DNA of 47,189 bases from NCBI GenBank assembly GCA_022843125.1, contig JALHOG010000040.1, positions 1-47,189 of the forward strand. Reading direction: 5' to 3'. Numbering within the stretch: position 1 is the first letter of the stretch; each line of letters begins with the position of its first letter. Below are positions 1-10,058 of the stretch, piece after piece. The notes under the pieces are model-generated. The model searched no databases and had not been told where the DNA came from. It saw only the letters and a program-made list of their open reading frames with translations. A program made the position numbers and the translations under genes. The DNA comes from Ilumatobacteraceae bacterium (GTDB lineage Bacteria > Actinomycetota > Acidimicrobiia > Acidimicrobiales > Ilumatobacteraceae).

Positions 1-3000
1 TGCACTCGAGGTGACGTTCGATGACCGACCGGAGGAACTCGCGGTCGGTCTCGTCGAGATGCTCGACCTCGACCATCTCGTAGTTGACCTTGCGGTCGAA
101 CGTGCCCGCCCGGTCGTACACGTAGGCGATGCCGCCCGACATGCCGGCGCCGAAGTTGCGGCCGGTCTCGCCGAGCACCACCACGCGGCCACCCGTCATG
201 TACTCGCAGCCGTGGTCGCCGACGCCCTCGACGACGGCGACGGCGCCCGAGTTGCGGACGCAGAACCGCTCGCCCACGATGCCGCGCAGGAAGATCTCGC
301 CACCCGTCGCGCCGTACGCGATCACGTTGCCCGCGATCACCTGGTCTTCCGCGACGAACGGCGAGGTGCGCGGCGGCCGGATGACGATCCGTCCGCCCGA
401 CAGCCCCTTGCCGACGTAGTCGTTGGCGTCACCCTCGAGCCGCAGCGTGATCCCCTTCGGCAGGAACGCGCCGAGCGACTGGCCGGCCGAGCCGGTGAAC
501 GAGATGTCGATCGTGTCGTCCGGCAGCCCTTCACCCTTCCAGCGCTTCGTGACCTCGTGACCGAGCAGGGTGCCGACCGTGCGGTTGACGTTGCGGATCG
601 GCAGCTCCATCGAGACGGGCGTGCCCTCGGTGATCGCCGCGTGTGCGAGCCGGATCAGCTCCTGGTCGAGCGCCTCGTCGAGACCGTGGTCCTGCGTCAC
701 CGCGTGGTGGAGCGACTGGCTGTACCGGTTGTCGGGAACGGCGAGGACCGGGGTGATGTCGAGCCCGCTCGCCTTCCAGTGATCGACCGCCGGCTGGACG
801 TCGAGCGCCTCGACGTGGCCGATCATCTCCTCCATCGTGCGGAACCCGAGCTGGGCCATCAGCTCGCGGACCTCCTCGGCGATGAACTCGAAGAAGTTGA
901 CGACGAACTCGGGCTTGCCGTTGAACCGCTTGCGCAGCTCGGGGTTCTGGGTGGCGACGCCGACCGGGCACGTATCGAGGTGGCAGACCCGCATCATCAC
1001 GCAGCCAGACACCACGAGCGGAGCCGTGGCGAAGCCGAACTCCTCGGCGCCGAGCAGCGCCGCGATCACCACGTCGCGCCCGGTCTTGAGTTGGCCGTCG
1101 GCCTGGACGACGATGCGGTCACGCAGCCCGTTCATCACGAGCGTCTGCTGGGTCTCGGCGAGGCCGAGTTCCCACGGACCACCGGCGTGCTTCAGCGACG
1201 TGAGCGGCGAGGCGCCGGTGCCGCCGTCGTGTCCGGAGATCAGCACGACGTCGGCCTTGGCTTTCGACACACCGGCCGCGACGGTGCCGACGCCCATCTC
1301 GGCGACGAGCTTGACATGGACACGGGCATCAGGATTGGCGTTCTTCAGGTCGTGGATCAGCTGCTTCAGATCCTCGATCGAGTAGATGTCGTGGTGCGGC
1401 GGCGGGCTGATGAGACCAACGCCCGGCGTCGAGTGCCGGGTCTTCGCGATCCACGGGTACACCTTGTGCCCGGGAAGCTGGCCCCCCTCGCCGGGCTTCG
1501 CGCCCTGCGCCATCTTGATCTGCAGGTCGTCGGCGTTGGTGAGGTACTCCGACGTCACGCCGAAGCGGCCCGACGCGACCTGCTTGATCGACGATCGGCG
1601 CTGCGGATCGTGGAGCCGTTCCGGGTCTTCGCCACCCTCACCGGTGTTCGACTTCGCGCCGATCGAGTTCATCGCGATCGCGAGCGTCTCGTGGGCCTCG
1701 GCCGAGATCGAACCGTACGACATCGCGCCGGTCGAGAACCGCTTGACGATCTCCCCGACCGGCTCGACCTCGTCGATCGGCACCGACGTGCGATCGCGGA
1801 ACTGGAACAGGCCCCGCAGCGTGGCGAGGTGCTTCGACTGGTCGTCGACGAGGCTCGTGTACTCCTTGAAGATGTCGTACCGCTTGGCGCGTGTGGCGTG
1901 CTGCAGCTTGAACACGGTCTCCGGGTTGAAGAGGTGGTACTCGCCTTCACGGCGCCACTGGTACTCGCCGCCGAGCTCGAGCTTGCGGTGCGCCCGCTCC
2001 TCGGGCCGACGCGGGTTGGCGACCGAGTGCCGCATCGCCACCGCCTTCGCGATCACACCGAGGTCGATCCCGTCGATGCGGCTGACGGTGCCCGTGAAGT
2101 ACCGGTCGACGAGCTCGTGGCTGAGACCGATCGCCTCGAAGATCTGGGCTCCCGTGTACGACGCCACGGTCGACACGCCCATCTTCGACATCACCTTCAG
2201 CACGCCTTTGCCGCATGCCTTGATGTAGTTCTTGACGGCCTTGTGCGGATCGACCCCGTCGAGGCCGTGCAGGCCGTGCGCGATCAGGTCCTCGATCGAC
2301 TCGAACGCCAGATACGGGTTGATCGCACCGGCGCCGTACCCGATGAGGAGCGCCATGTGATGCACCTCGCGTGCGTCACCGCACTCGACCACGAGACCGA
2401 CCTTGGTGCGCTGCTTCGTGCGCACGAGGTGGTGGTGCACCGCCGCCGTGAGGAGCAGCGACGGGATCGGAGCGTCGACCGAATCGGCGTTGCGGTCGCT
2501 CAGCACGATCACGCGCGCGCCCCACGAGATCGCCGAGGTGACCTCCTCGAAGATCGCATCGAGCGCCGCACGCAACGCCTCGCCGCCGCCGGCCACCCGG
2601 AACAAGCCCTTCACCACGTGGGCAGACAGGCCGGGGAACTGGCCGTCGTCGTTGGCGTGGATGATCTTCTGCAGCTCGTCGTTGTCGAGGATCGGGAACG
2701 GCAGCACGAGCTGACGGCAGCTGTCGGGCCCCGGCAGGAGCAGGTTCGACTCCGGGCCGATCGTCGACGACACCGCCGTGACGACCTCCTCACGAATCGC
2801 ATCGAGTGGCGGGTTCGTGACCTGCGCGAACAGCTGCTGGAAGTAGTCGAACAGCAGCCGAGGCCGATTGGACAGCACGGCGATCGGCGTGTCGGTGCCC
2901 ATCGAGCCGATCGGCTCGGCACCGGCCTTGGCCATCGGGGCGATAATGACCTTCAGCTCCTCATGCGTGTATCCGAACATCTGCTGGCGGCGCAGCACGC

Positions 3001-4363
3001 TGTCGTGGCTGAACACGACGTGCTCGCGCTCGGGCAGGTCGGCGAGTTCGACGAGCCCGCCGGCGAGCCAGTCGCCGTACGGGTGCTCGGAAGCGAGCTG
3101 GTTCTTGATCTCCTCGTCGTCGACGATGCGCCCCTCACGGGTGTCGATCAGGAACATGCGGCCGGGCTGGAGCCGACCCTTGCTGACCACCTTGGCCGGA
3201 TCGACGTCCATCACGCCGACCTCGGAGGCCATCACCACGATGTCATCGTCGGTGACCCAGTACCGGCTGGGCCGCAGCCCGTTGCGGTCGAGGACTGCAC
3301 CGATGACCGTTCCGTCGGTGAACGTGACGCTCGCGGGGCCGTCCCACGGCTCCATCACGCTCGAGTGGAAGCGGTAGAACGCGCGCCGGTCGGGATCCAT
3401 GTCGGCGTTGTTCTCCCACGCCTCCGGGATCATCATCATCACGGCGTGATGGATCGGCCGGCCGGCGAGATGCAGGAGTTCGAGCACCTCGTCGAAGCGG
3501 GCGGTGTCGCTCGCTCCGTCGGTGCAGATCGGGAACGCCCGCTCGAGATGTGGGAGGTGCGCGCTGGCCGCCATCGCCTCGCGTGCCCGCATCCAGTTCT
3601 GATTGCCCTGCACCGTGTTGATCTCGCCGTTGTGCGCGATGTACCGATACGGGTGGGCGAGCGGCCACGACGGGAACGTGTTGGTCGAGAACCGTGAGTG
3701 CACGAGCAGCAGTGCGCTCTCGATGCGTGGGTCGGTGAGGTCGGCGAAGAACTGGCCGAGCTGCGGCGTGGTGAGCATGCCCTTGTAGACCATCGTCCGC
3801 GCCGACAGCGACGCGAAGTAGGTGGCCATCTCCCCGACCAACTCGTGCTCGACCCGCTTGCGGGCGACGAACGTCAACCGATCGAGATCGATGCCCGTCT
3901 CACCAGCCGACGACGCCACGAAGAGCTGCCTGAATGTCGGCATCGCGGCACGCGCGGTCTTGCCGAGGCACGTCGGGTCGACGGGCAGGTCGCGCCACCC
4001 GAGCACCGTGAGCCCTTCCTCCACCATGATCGACTCGATCTGACCCTGTGCCTTCTCGCACAGCACGTCGTCGAACGGCAGGAAGGCGATGCCGGCGGCG
4101 TAGCGACCCGCAGGCGGGAGTTCGAAACCGACGACCGCCCGCAGCAGCCGATCGGGCACCTGGACCAGGATCCCGGCGCCGTCGCCGGTGTCGGCCTCGG
4201 CGCCGGTGGCACCGCGGTGCTCGAGGTTGGTGAGGGCGCGCAGACCCGTCTGCACGAGGTCGTTCGAAGCGACGCCACGCATGTGGGCGACGAACGAGAC
4301 ACCGCACGAGTCGTGCTCGAAGCGCGGGTCATAGAGACCCGAAGAGGAGGGGTACGTCTGCAT
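1..4363 (-). CDS. gltB: Glutamate synthase (NADPH-type) large subunit, C-terminus cut by window edge
   Basis: Makes glutamate from glutamine and 2-oxoglutarate together with a small FAD/NADPH subunit (gltD, not in the window). The frame is open from ATG at 4363 to the window edge (1454 codons seen, probably some tens missing). A short propeptide precedes the catalytic N-terminal amidotransferase cysteine, Cys20 in the motif [10 protein letters not shown]. The synthase/FMN domain carries the 3Fe-4S ligands Cys1121-x5-Cys1127-x4-Cys1132 ([12 protein letters not shown]). The visible C-terminus is the GXGXG beta-helix domain, with GGIAYVYD near the edge. Length, order and motifs fit the bacterial alpha subunit. 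The start is supported by the short propeptide before Cys20. A long open frame on the opposite strand is a GC-bias shadow. An inverted repeat and two GTAAC words lie upstream and may be regulatory. Confidence 0.97.
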   Translation of the reverse strand, partial: MQTYPSSSGLYDPRFEHDSCGVSFVAHMRGVASNDLVQTGLRALTNLEHRGATGAEADTGDGAGILVQVPDRLLRAVVGFELPPAGRYAAGIAFLPFDDVLCEKAQGQIESIMVEEGLTVLGWRDLPVDPTCLGKTARAAMPTFRQLFVASSAGETGIDLDRLTFVARKRVEHELVGEMATYFASLSARTMVYKGMLTTPQLGQFFADLTDPRIESALLLVHSRFSTNTFPSWPLAHPYRYIAHNGEINTVQGNQNWMRAREAMAASAHLPHLERAFPICTDGASDTARFDEVLELLHLAGRPIHHAVMMMIPEAWENNADMDPDRRAFYRFHSSVMEPWDGPASVTFTDGTVIGAVLDRNGLRPSRYWVTDDDIVVMASEVGVMDVDPAKVVSKGRLQPGRMFLIDTREGRIVDDEEIKNQLASEHPYGDWLAGGLVELADLPEREHVVFSHDSVLRRQQMFGYTHEELKVIIAPMAKAGAEPIGSMGTDTPIAVLSNRPRLLFDYFQQLFAQVTNPPLDAIREEVVTAVSSTIGPESNLLLPGPDSCRQLVLPFPILDNDELQKIIHANDDGQFPGLSAHVVKGLFRVAGGGEALRAALDAIFEEVTSAISWGARVIVLSDRNADSVDAPIPSLLLTAAVHHHLVRTKQRTKVGLVVECGDAREVHHMALLIGYGAGAINPYLAFESIEDLIAHGLHGLDGVDPHKAVKNYIKACGKGVLKVMSKMGVSTVASYTGAQIFEAIGLSHELVDRYFTGTVSRIDGIDLGVIAKAVAMRHSVANPRRPEERAHRKLELGGEYQWRREGEYHLFNPETVFKLQHATRAKRYDIFKEYTSLVDDQSKHLATLRGLFQFRDRTSVPIDEVEPVGEIVKRFSTGAMSYGSISAEAHETLAIAMNSIGAKSNTGEGGEDPERLHDPQRRSSIKQVASGRFGVTSEYLTNADDLQIKMAQGAKPGEGGQLPGHKVYPWIAKTRHSTPGVGLISPPPHHDIYSIEDLKQLIHDLKNANPDARVHVKLVAEMGVGTVAAGVSKAKADVVLISGHDGGTGASPLTSLKHAGGPWELGLAETQQTLVMNGLRDRIVVQADGQLKTGRDVVIAALLGAEEFGFATAPLVVSGCVMMRVCHLDTCPVGVATQNPELRKRFNGKPEFVVNFFEFIAEEVRELMAQLGFRTMEEMIGHVEALDVQPAVDHWKASGLDITPVLAVPDNRYSQSLHHAVTQDHGLDEALDQELIRLAHAAITEGTPVSMELPIRNVNRTVGTLLGHEVTKRWKGEGLPDDTIDISFTGSAGQSLGAFLPKGITLRLEGDANDYVGKGLSGGRIVIRPPRTSPFVAEDQVIAGNVIAYGATGGEIFLRGIVGERFCVRNSGAVAVVEGVGDHGCEYMTGGRVVVLGETGRNFGAGMSGGIAYVYDRAGTFDRKVNYEMVEVEHLDETDREFLRSVIERHLEC

Positions 4364-4422
4364 CGGTTACGTCCAGACAAGTCGGAGGTGGCTTGTGGAG
4401 TCCGGGACGACGTTGGCCCGAA

Positions 4423-4451
4423 GGTGAACGCATGTTACGCGCAGGTTCACC
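4423..4451. promoter_or_regulatory. 7-bp inverted repeat between gltB and the divergent lipoprotein gene
   Basis: GGTGAAC (4423-4429) and GTTCACC (4445-4451) form a perfect inverted repeat around a 15-nt spacer in the divergent intergenic region. Read on the gltB strand the spacer contains GTAAC, and a second GTAAC lies a few bases before the gltB start. GlnR-type boxes of actinobacteria are built from GTnAC and GAAAC halves six bases apart, so nitrogen control is conceivable, but the match is only partial. Confidence 0.35.
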
Positions 4452-4559
4452 GTTCGCGGCAAACGTTGCCGAGTGACGCATGCCCGGTCGACATCCGGGG
4501 CCGGGCCGGCCCAGCGGACGTGCTCAACTGGGTACATCGCTCACCAAGGAGACGCCGCC

Positions 4560-5774
4560 GTGACCCGAGCTCGTACCCGCCAACTCGCCGCAGTGTTCGT
4601 CGGCGTCGCACTGGCGGCGGCCGCCTGCGGATCCGGCGATGACGTCGCCGCCCCCACCACCGGCGGCGACACCACCCTCAATCCGGCGACGACCGCACCG
4701 GCCACCACCCCCACGACACCGGCGCCGAGCAGCCCGCCGACCAGCCGGCCGACCAGCCCTCCGACGGTGCCGCCGACCAGCCCTCAAACGGTGCCGCCGA
4801 CCAGCGCTCCCCCGGCGGCCGGCAATCCGTTCGTCGGCGACGAGGTCGAGGTCGCCTCCGAGTTCTTCACGGCGCCGTTCGTGATGCGCCGCGCCGGCGG
4901 CACCGACGATCTCGTCGCCTTCGATGGGGTGAGCGATGACGGGTCGTTCGCATACCGCTGCGTTGCCGTGTTCCGCTCCGGTGACGCGAGCTGGCGCGAA
5001 TGGTGCACCGAGCCCGGAGTGGCAGGCAGCTTCGTGATCGTCGACGGGATCGATCCGTGGCTCGTCGAGGTCGGCGCCGAGCCCGGCGACGTGACGCTCA
5101 CCCGCCAACCGTTCGACTGGGCCGTCGCGAGCAGCGGCTGTGACCAACCGATCGTGTCGATCGCGACCGCCGCAGCACTCGGCCCGGCGAGCGTGGCGGG
5201 CCTCTGGTGCGCCGGCACCGAGGCCCTGCTCACCTACTCCTCGGTGTTCCTCCAGCCCGGCCCGGCCGACGGCGGCCTGGCGCTGTTGAGCAACGGAGCC
5301 GAGGGGTGGAACCTCGTCAACGCCGGCACATCGCTCGACTGTGGCGGGTACCCCGACGGGATCGACCGTTGCGCCCTGTTCGGCGCCGAGGGTGAGTTGT
5401 TCGGAGCCGTGCCGATGCCGAGCGCAGCGTTCAGCGCCACGCACGTCGATGCCGTCCAGGTGGAGGACGTCACGGAAGCCCTCGCTCCCGCCGCATCCGG
5501 CGCTGCCGATGTCGACGCGATCGTCGCCGCCATCACGACCGCCCTCACGCCCGAGGAGCCCGAGGCGACGCCCGTCGTGACCCTCCGCCGCAGCGCCGGT
5601 TGGGGGCTCGACGCACTGCTGGTCGAGGTGCCGGCACTCGACGACTCTGTTCGCGCCGACGTGTATCACGTGTGGATCGACCCGGGACGCGACGGCCAGC
5701 CGGCGCGCGTCGTGCGGGCGTTCCAGTGGTCCCAGTGCGCTCGCGGTCTCGGCGGCCCCGGTTTGTGCCTGTGA
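4560..5774 (+). CDS. Putative lipoprotein with Thr/Pro-rich linker
   Basis: The likely start is GTG at 4560 because AAGGAG (4546-4551) sits 8 nt upstream. Product 404 aa. Residues 8-22 are a hydrophobic signal segment ending in a lipobox-like AAA-C with Cys23 as the lipidation site. Residues of about 30-88 form a low-complexity Thr/Pro/Ser linker with a tandem repeat, as expected for crossing the cell wall. The rest is a globular, acidic, mostly beta-looking domain with about nine cysteines, which could form disulfides outside the cell. I do not recognise the domain. The gene stands alone, divergent from gltB and convergent with the crotonase gene. Role unknown; a surface-exposed anchored protein is the safest description. 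Confidence 0.8.
   Translation: MTRARTRQLAAVFVGVALAAAACGSGDDVAAPTTGGDTTLNPATTAPATTPTTPAPSSPPTSRPTSPPTVPPTSPQTVPPTSAPPAAGNPFVGDEVEVASEFFTAPFVMRRAGGTDDLVAFDGVSDDGSFAYRCVAVFRSGDASWREWCTEPGVAGSFVIVDGIDPWLVEVGAEPGDVTLTRQPFDWAVASSGCDQPIVSIATAAALGPASVAGLWCAGTEALLTYSSVFLQPGPADGGLALLSNGAEGWNLVNAGTSLDCGGYPDGIDRCALFGAEGELFGAVPMPSAAFSATHVDAVQVEDVTEALAPAASGAADVDAIVAAITTALTPEEPEATPVVTLRRSAGWGLDALLVEVPALDDSVRADVYHVWIDPGRDGQPARVVRAFQWSQCARGLGGPGLCL
4751..4798 (+). repeat. Tandem 24-bp coding repeat in the lipoprotein linker
   Basis: Two adjacent 24-bp units (4751-4774 and 4775-4798), differing at two positions and followed by the first bases of a third, encode the PPTSP(P/Q)TV-type linker. Probable slippage or unequal-crossover repeat that sets linker length. 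Confidence 0.7.
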
Positions 5775-5790
5775 CGCCCGGAACTGTTGC

Positions 5791-6609
5791 TCAGTCGGTG
5801 AACTGAGGGGGCCGCCGCTCGAGGTTGGCGGCGATCGCCTCGACCTGGTTCGGGGTGCCGATCAGCGAGCGGATGACGCGCCGCTCCTCCGCGAACTGTT
5901 CGGCCACACCCTCGACGAACATGCGGTTCAGCAACGCCTTCGCGCCGCGCACCCCATCGGGGTTGCGGTCGGCGATCTCACGAGCGAGATCGATGGCTGC
6001 CTCGTACGGCGTCTCTGAGAGGCGGGTCACGAGCCCGAGCGCATGTCCCTCACGCGCGTCGAACACCCGCGCCGTGAACGTCAGCTCGCGAGCGATGTCA
6101 GGCCGAACGAGCCGCGTGAGCACGAACGTGCCGGTCATGTCGGGCGTGATCCCCCAGTGCAGTTCGCGCACCGACAGTTGGGTGTCGGGGTGAGCGATGC
6201 GGATGTCTGCGCCGAGCGCGATCTGCAACCCGCCGCCGAGCGCGTGTCCGTGCATCGCGGCGATCACCGGCATCGGGAGCTCCTGCCACACCCAGCACAC
6301 CTGCTGCCCGAGGTGGGTGAGGCCACCGTCGGTCAACCGGCCCGGGTTGCCGTTCCGGACAGCTGCGTCGTCGCCGTCGATGCTGCCGCCCGCCATCTGG
6401 CCGAAGATCGAGAAGTCGAGCCCGGCGCAGAACGACGTGCCCTCCCCCGACACCACGACCACCCGTACACCGGGCATGTGCTTGAGCGCCTCCCCGGCCT
6501 CGGCGATGGCGGCGAACTGTGCCTGGTCGAGCGCGTTGCGCTTGTCGGCGCGGTTGAAGCGCACATCGGCGATGCCGCCGTCGACGGTGATGGTGACGCG
6601 ATCTGCCAT
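5791..6609 (-). CDS. Enoyl-CoA hydratase/isomerase (crotonase) family protein
   Basis: 272-aa crotonase-fold protein, a normal length for the family. It has the N-terminal beta strands followed by FNRADKRNAL, the oxyanion-hole segment with CAGLDFS, and the second oxyanion loop MHGHALGGGLQIALGADIRI. The catalytic-acid region reads ELHWGITPDMTGT, closer to uncharacterised actinobacterial crotonases than to the classic Glu-Glu hydratases, so the exact reaction (hydration, isomerisation or hydrolysis of an acyl-CoA) cannot be stated. ATG at 6609 gives a natural N-terminus directly before the first strand. It is a single gene whose 3' end faces that of the lipoprotein gene 16 nt away. The GGDEF-EAL gene on the same strand ends 46 nt upstream of its start, so co-transcription is possible. 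Confidence 0.92.
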   Translation of the reverse strand: MADRVTITVDGGIADVRFNRADKRNALDQAQFAAIAEAGEALKHMPGVRVVVVSGEGTSFCAGLDFSIFGQMAGGSIDGDDAAVRNGNPGRLTDGGLTHLGQQVCWVWQELPMPVIAAMHGHALGGGLQIALGADIRIAHPDTQLSVRELHWGITPDMTGTFVLTRLVRPDIARELTFTARVFDAREGHALGLVTRLSETPYEAAIDLAREIADRNPDGVRGAKALLNRMFVEGVAEQFAEERRVIRSLIGTPNQVEAIAANLERRPPQFTD

Positions 6610-6655
6610 CCGCGAAGTCTCGCACCCACAGCCGGGCGCTCCGGCAGTCAGCCGG

Positions 6656-8893
6656 TCAGGGAACGCTCAGCAGGAGCGCCGGGTCGCCCTCGAGCCTCGC
6701 CCGGTCGACATCCCACGGCCATCCGCCCCGCAACAACCGGGCGAGCAGCGCGTCGAGCGGCTCGGGACGAGCGAAGAGGAAGCCCTGCAGCGCCGACACT
6801 CCGAGGCTGCGGAGGCAGAGCGCCTGCTCACACGTCTCGACCCCCTCGGCAACGGTGGTCATGCCGAACGCCTTGGCGACACCGACCACGGCCCGCACGA
6901 CGGCGATACCGGAGTCGGTGTCGCACTGCGCGACGAGGCTCCGGTCGATCTTCAGCGTGCCGGCGGGGATCCGGTGCAGCGCCCCGAGCGAGGAGTATCC
7001 GGTCCCGAAGTCGTCGATCGCGAGACCGACCCCGAGCGACAGGAGCCGCTGGAGGTCAGCGAGCGTGGCACTGCTGTCGTCGACGATGTGCTGCTCGGTC
7101 ATCTCGAGCTGCAACCCGGTGTCACTCGCGGTCAACAGCCTCAGACGCTCGAACAGGCGCTCCGAGCGCAGCTGGACCGGCGAGAGATTCACCGACATCA
7201 CGAGCTCCGAGTAGCCCTGCGCGACGAGCACCTGCCGGGCGACCAGCGCCCGCTCGATCATGTGAATCCCGAGATCGTCGATCAGACCCAGCTCTTCGGC
7301 GAGAGCGATGAAGTCGGTCGGTGGCACCCACTCGCCCGACGGCAAGCGCCATCTCGCGAGCGCTTCGGCGCCGAACAGCGACCAGTCGGCGCTGCTGACG
7401 ATCGGCTGGAACCAGGCCTGGAGCTCGCGCTCCTCGATCCCGCGGCGCAGCTGCTGTTCGAGTCGCAACCGGCGCACCACAGAGTCCCGCGTCGACGATT
7501 CGAACCGCACCCAGCGCCCGCGGCCGGCGCGCTTGGCTTCGTACATCGCAGCGTCGGCATCGCGCAGCACCTCCCCCGGACCGGTCTGCGATTCGACCGC
7601 AACGATCCCGATGCTGGCGGAGACCTTCCAGGTCCGGCCTGCGACCACGATCGGCTCGGAGAACGCAGCGACACAGGCGTCGCCGAGCCGCTCGACGGTG
7701 ACCAGGCTCGCATCGGCGACCGTGACGAACTCGTCACCACCGAACCGTCCGACCTGCCCGATCGCTCCGACGGCATGCCGGAGCCGTTCGGCAGCGGCGA
7801 TGATCACCTGGTCACCCGCTTCGTGCCCGAGACCGTCGTTGACCACCTTGAGGTGGTCGAGATCGATGAAGCACACGATCGGCCGTTCGCCGCGTTCGAG
7901 CGCGTCGGCGAGGATCCTCGTGATGACGCGCCGGTTCGGGGTCGAGGTCAACGGGTCGACGTTGGCATCCTGCGCCAACCTCGCCTGCATGATCGAGTGG
8001 TCGACCGCTACCGCCGCGAGTCGGCTGACGAGCTGGAGGACGATCCAGTCGTCGTCGCGAGGCATCACCGGATCGGGACCGTAGATCTCGAAGCAACCGA
8101 CGCACGGAGCGTTCCGGTCGTACCGGATCGGGACCGACCACACGCTGCGCACCGACGCTCCCACGGCCGGGCCGACGTGGTGCCAGGCGTCGCCGGCGCC
8201 GACGTCCTGCGCGGTCTTCGGCTCCGCGTCGGCCAGCGCTGTCGCACCGACATAGCACGGGTCGTTGTTGAGGGCTGCCTCGACGGCGGCCACGCGTTCG
8301 GGTGGCAGGCCGTGGCCCCACCCGACGTAACAGTCGCCCTCGCGGACATACGCGACGGCGCCGAAGCCCGGCATCGCCGTGGCGACGAAGCCGCCGATCG
8401 CCTCGAGCGCCGACGACAGCGATCCGCCGAGCGCGATCTGGCGGACGACCTCCGCCTGCGCGTTCAGCAAGTGTGCAGCGATGCTGCGCTCGCGAGAGTC
8501 GGCGATGTGCATCAGCACCACTGCGAACTCGCTGTCGAGCAGGTTCTCCGCGACGACGTCGATCGTCGTGGCGTCACCCCCTGGGGTACGAATCCGGAGC
8601 TCGAGCGCTGGGTGGAAGCCGGGGCCGGCGAGCACCCCGCCGAACGAATCGACCGCCTGACCGGCGTCGTCGAGGTCGATGAACTCGACGAAGTTGCGAC
8701 CGACCACCGACGCGGCGTCGACACCGAAGCGGCCATCGAGGGACGGGCTGATGAAGACGATCACCCCGGCGTCCGTGATCGCCGCCACACCTTGGAACCC
8801 GGGGAGTCGTCGCTTCTCGAACGCGGCAGCGAGGTCGAGTCCCACGGTCCGCATCGACCGTTCATCGGCAGGACGCTGTGGCATCTTGACCAT
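6656..8893 (-). CDS. PAS-GAF-GGDEF-EAL cyclic-di-GMP signalling protein
   Basis: Dual-domain cyclic-di-GMP enzyme of about 745 aa. Order: a PAS-like sensor (roughly residues 20-130), a GAF-like sensor (150-290), GGDEF (about 310-470) and EAL (about 485-735). The cyclase motif RFGGDEF near residue 385 is intact. The phosphodiesterase half keeps AEALARW, VNLSP, EMTEQ, IDDFGTGYSS, LKIDRS, VAEGVET and LQGF, so both activities are plausible. No membrane segment, so cytosolic. The start is uncertain: ATG at 8893 lies just after GGGGG and clears the divergent nitroreductase promoter, but ATG at 8920 or 8884 would also work; in-frame sequence further upstream is antisense to the nitroreductase. The two sensor domains imply regulation by a small ligand or redox/light signal, which I cannot identify. 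Confidence 0.93.
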   Translation of the reverse strand: MVKMPQRPADERSMRTVGLDLAAAFEKRRLPGFQGVAAITDAGVIVFISPSLDGRFGVDAASVVGRNFVEFIDLDDAGQAVDSFGGVLAGPGFHPALELRIRTPGGDATTIDVVAENLLDSEFAVVLMHIADSRERSIAAHLLNAQAEVVRQIALGGSLSSALEAIGGFVATAMPGFGAVAYVREGDCYVGWGHGLPPERVAAVEAALNNDPCYVGATALADAEPKTAQDVGAGDAWHHVGPAVGASVRSVWSVPIRYDRNAPCVGCFEIYGPDPVMPRDDDWIVLQLVSRLAAVAVDHSIMQARLAQDANVDPLTSTPNRRVITRILADALERGERPIVCFIDLDHLKVVNDGLGHEAGDQVIIAAAERLRHAVGAIGQVGRFGGDEFVTVADASLVTVERLGDACVAAFSEPIVVAGRTWKVSASIGIVAVESQTGPGEVLRDADAAMYEAKRAGRGRWVRFESSTRDSVVRRLRLEQQLRRGIEERELQAWFQPIVSSADWSLFGAEALARWRLPSGEWVPPTDFIALAEELGLIDDLGIHMIERALVARQVLVAQGYSELVMSVNLSPVQLRSERLFERLRLLTASDTGLQLEMTEQHIVDDSSATLADLQRLLSLGVGLAIDDFGTGYSSLGALHRIPAGTLKIDRSLVAQCDTDSGIAVVRAVVGVAKAFGMTTVAEGVETCEQALCLRSLGVSALQGFLFARPEPLDALLARLLRGGWPWDVDRARLEGDPALLLSVP

Positions 8894-8977
8894 TCCGAAC
8901 CCCCGTTCCAACCGTGCCATCGCCCGGCCGACCTGCTCGAACGGTACTCCTCGGGAGGCGCATGCCAGACTCCCTCG

Positions 8978-9622
8978 ATGCGCCTCGACCTGTCCGCCGA
9001 CGACGTCCTCACCACCACTCGCTCGGTCCGCAAGCGCCTCGACTTCGACCGACCGGTCGAACGCGAGGTGCTGGTCGAATGCCTCGACATCGCGCTCCAG
9101 GCTCCCACGGGTTCGAATCGCCAGGGTTGGCAGTGGGTGTTCGTGGAGAACGCCGACACCAAGCGCGCGCTGCGCGACATCTACCTCGAGAACTTCGCGC
9201 TCTACCGCCAACTGCCCCGCCCCGAGTACACCGCCGGCGACCCCCGCGGCGACCGCGCCGACAAAGTGGTCGACTCCGCCACCTACCTCGCCGAACAGAT
9301 GCATCGCGCGCCGGTGCTCATGATCCCGTGCCTCGAGGGTCAGCCGAACATGGCGAGTGGGATGGGAGCGTCGTTCTGGGGTTCGATCCTCCCGGCGGCG
9401 TGGAGTTTCATGCTCGCTCTGCGCGAACGGGGCTTGGGTTCGGCGTGGACCACGATCCACCTGATGAACGGTGGGGACGAGCGGGCGGCCGAACTGCTCG
9501 GCATTCCGCACGACCGCTACACACAGGCGGGGCTGTTCCCGATCGCGTACACCGTCGGAACCGACTTCAAGCCGGCCAGCCGCCTCCCGGCGGCGGAGCT
9601 GATCCACTGGAACGTATGGTGA
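8978..9622 (+). CDS. Nitroreductase family protein (first copy)
   Basis: 214-aa FMN-dependent nitroreductase-fold protein. The N-terminus RSVRKRLDF matches the usual SxRxF/Y FMN-phosphate contact, followed by QAPTGSNRQGWQW, the FMN-binding Asn/Gln region. The C-terminal part has GLGSAWTT and a final Pro-rich strand, as in the family. Such enzymes reduce nitroaromatics, quinones or other acceptors with NAD(P)H; the physiological substrate is not readable. ATG at 8978 fits the family N-terminus. A GGGAG/CTCCC hairpin-capable pair lies just upstream of the start. Transcribed divergently from the GGDEF-EAL gene. Confidence 0.9.
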   Translation: MRLDLSADDVLTTTRSVRKRLDFDRPVEREVLVECLDIALQAPTGSNRQGWQWVFVENADTKRALRDIYLENFALYRQLPRPEYTAGDPRGDRADKVVDSATYLAEQMHRAPVLMIPCLEGQPNMASGMGASFWGSILPAAWSFMLALRERGLGSAWTTIHLMNGGDERAAELLGIPHDRYTQAGLFPIAYTVGTDFKPASRLPAAELIHWNVW

Positions 9623-9686
9623 TCGGCGGGCGGGGGCCTGACCCGCATCGTCCGAACGGGTGCCCCCGGTCAGACAGAATGATGGG

Positions 9687-10058
9687 GTGAGCAACGTCCC
9701 GCCTCCCCCTCCGCCGCCTGGCTTCGGTCAGCAGCCACCGCCGGGATACGGGCCACCCGGCGGCTACGGCGTGCCCGGCTACGGCAGTTACCCGACGAAC
9801 CAGCGTGAACACCCGAACGGCATGACCGTGCTGTTGCTCGGCATCCTCGGTCTCGTCCTCTGCCAGGTCGTGTCGCCGATCGCCTGGGTCATGGGCGGAC
9901 GCGCCCGCAAGGACATGGCGGCTGAACCCGGGGTCGTGTGGTCGAACGCCGGCAACATCACTGCCGGCTGGATCTGCGGGATCATCGGGACGGCGCTGCT
10001 CGCTCTCGGCGCCGCCATCATGGTGATCCTCTTCGTGGCGGTGGTGGCGGGGGCATGA
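9687..10058 (+). CDS. Proline-rich DUF4190-type small membrane protein (first of pair)
   Basis: About 123 aa from GTG at 9687 (GTG at 9660 is an alternative). A proline/glycine/tyrosine-rich cytosolic tail with the motif YPTNQREHPNG is followed by two hydrophobic segments separated by SPIAWVMGGRARKDM and a Trp/Ala-rich stretch, the DUF4190 pattern common in actinobacteria. The domain is usually found in small inner-membrane proteins of unknown role with Pro-rich tails. It overlaps the next gene by 4 nt (ATGA at 10055-10058), so the two are translationally coupled paralogues produced by tandem duplication. Confidence 0.85.
   Translation: MSNVPPPPPPPGFGQQPPPGYGPPGGYGVPGYGSYPTNQREHPNGMTVLLLGILGLVLCQVVSPIAWVMGGRARKDMAAEPGVVWSNAGNITAGWICGIIGTALLALGAAIMVILFVAVVAGA

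Noticed and set aside
11..3697. 1228-codon open frame on the plus strand
   Set aside because: It is antisense to gltB, Arg/Asp/His-rich with no domain, and arises from high-GC third-position bias. The gltB frame has conserved Cys and Fe-S motifs.
6197..8977. Plus-strand frame joined upstream of the first nitroreductase
   Set aside because: The long upstream extension is antisense to the GGDEF-EAL and crotonase genes; the true product begins at 8978.
9090..9140. tRNA-like GGTTCGAATC T-loop string
   Set aside because: It lies inside the nitroreductase coding sequence (PTGSNRQGW) and no acceptor or anticodon stem accompanies it.
8962..9690. Alternative start ATG 8962 with GGGAGG upstream
   Set aside because: It is in a different frame from the nitroreductase and gives an Arg/Pro-rich product without family motifs; the GGGAG more likely pairs with the CTCCC downstream.
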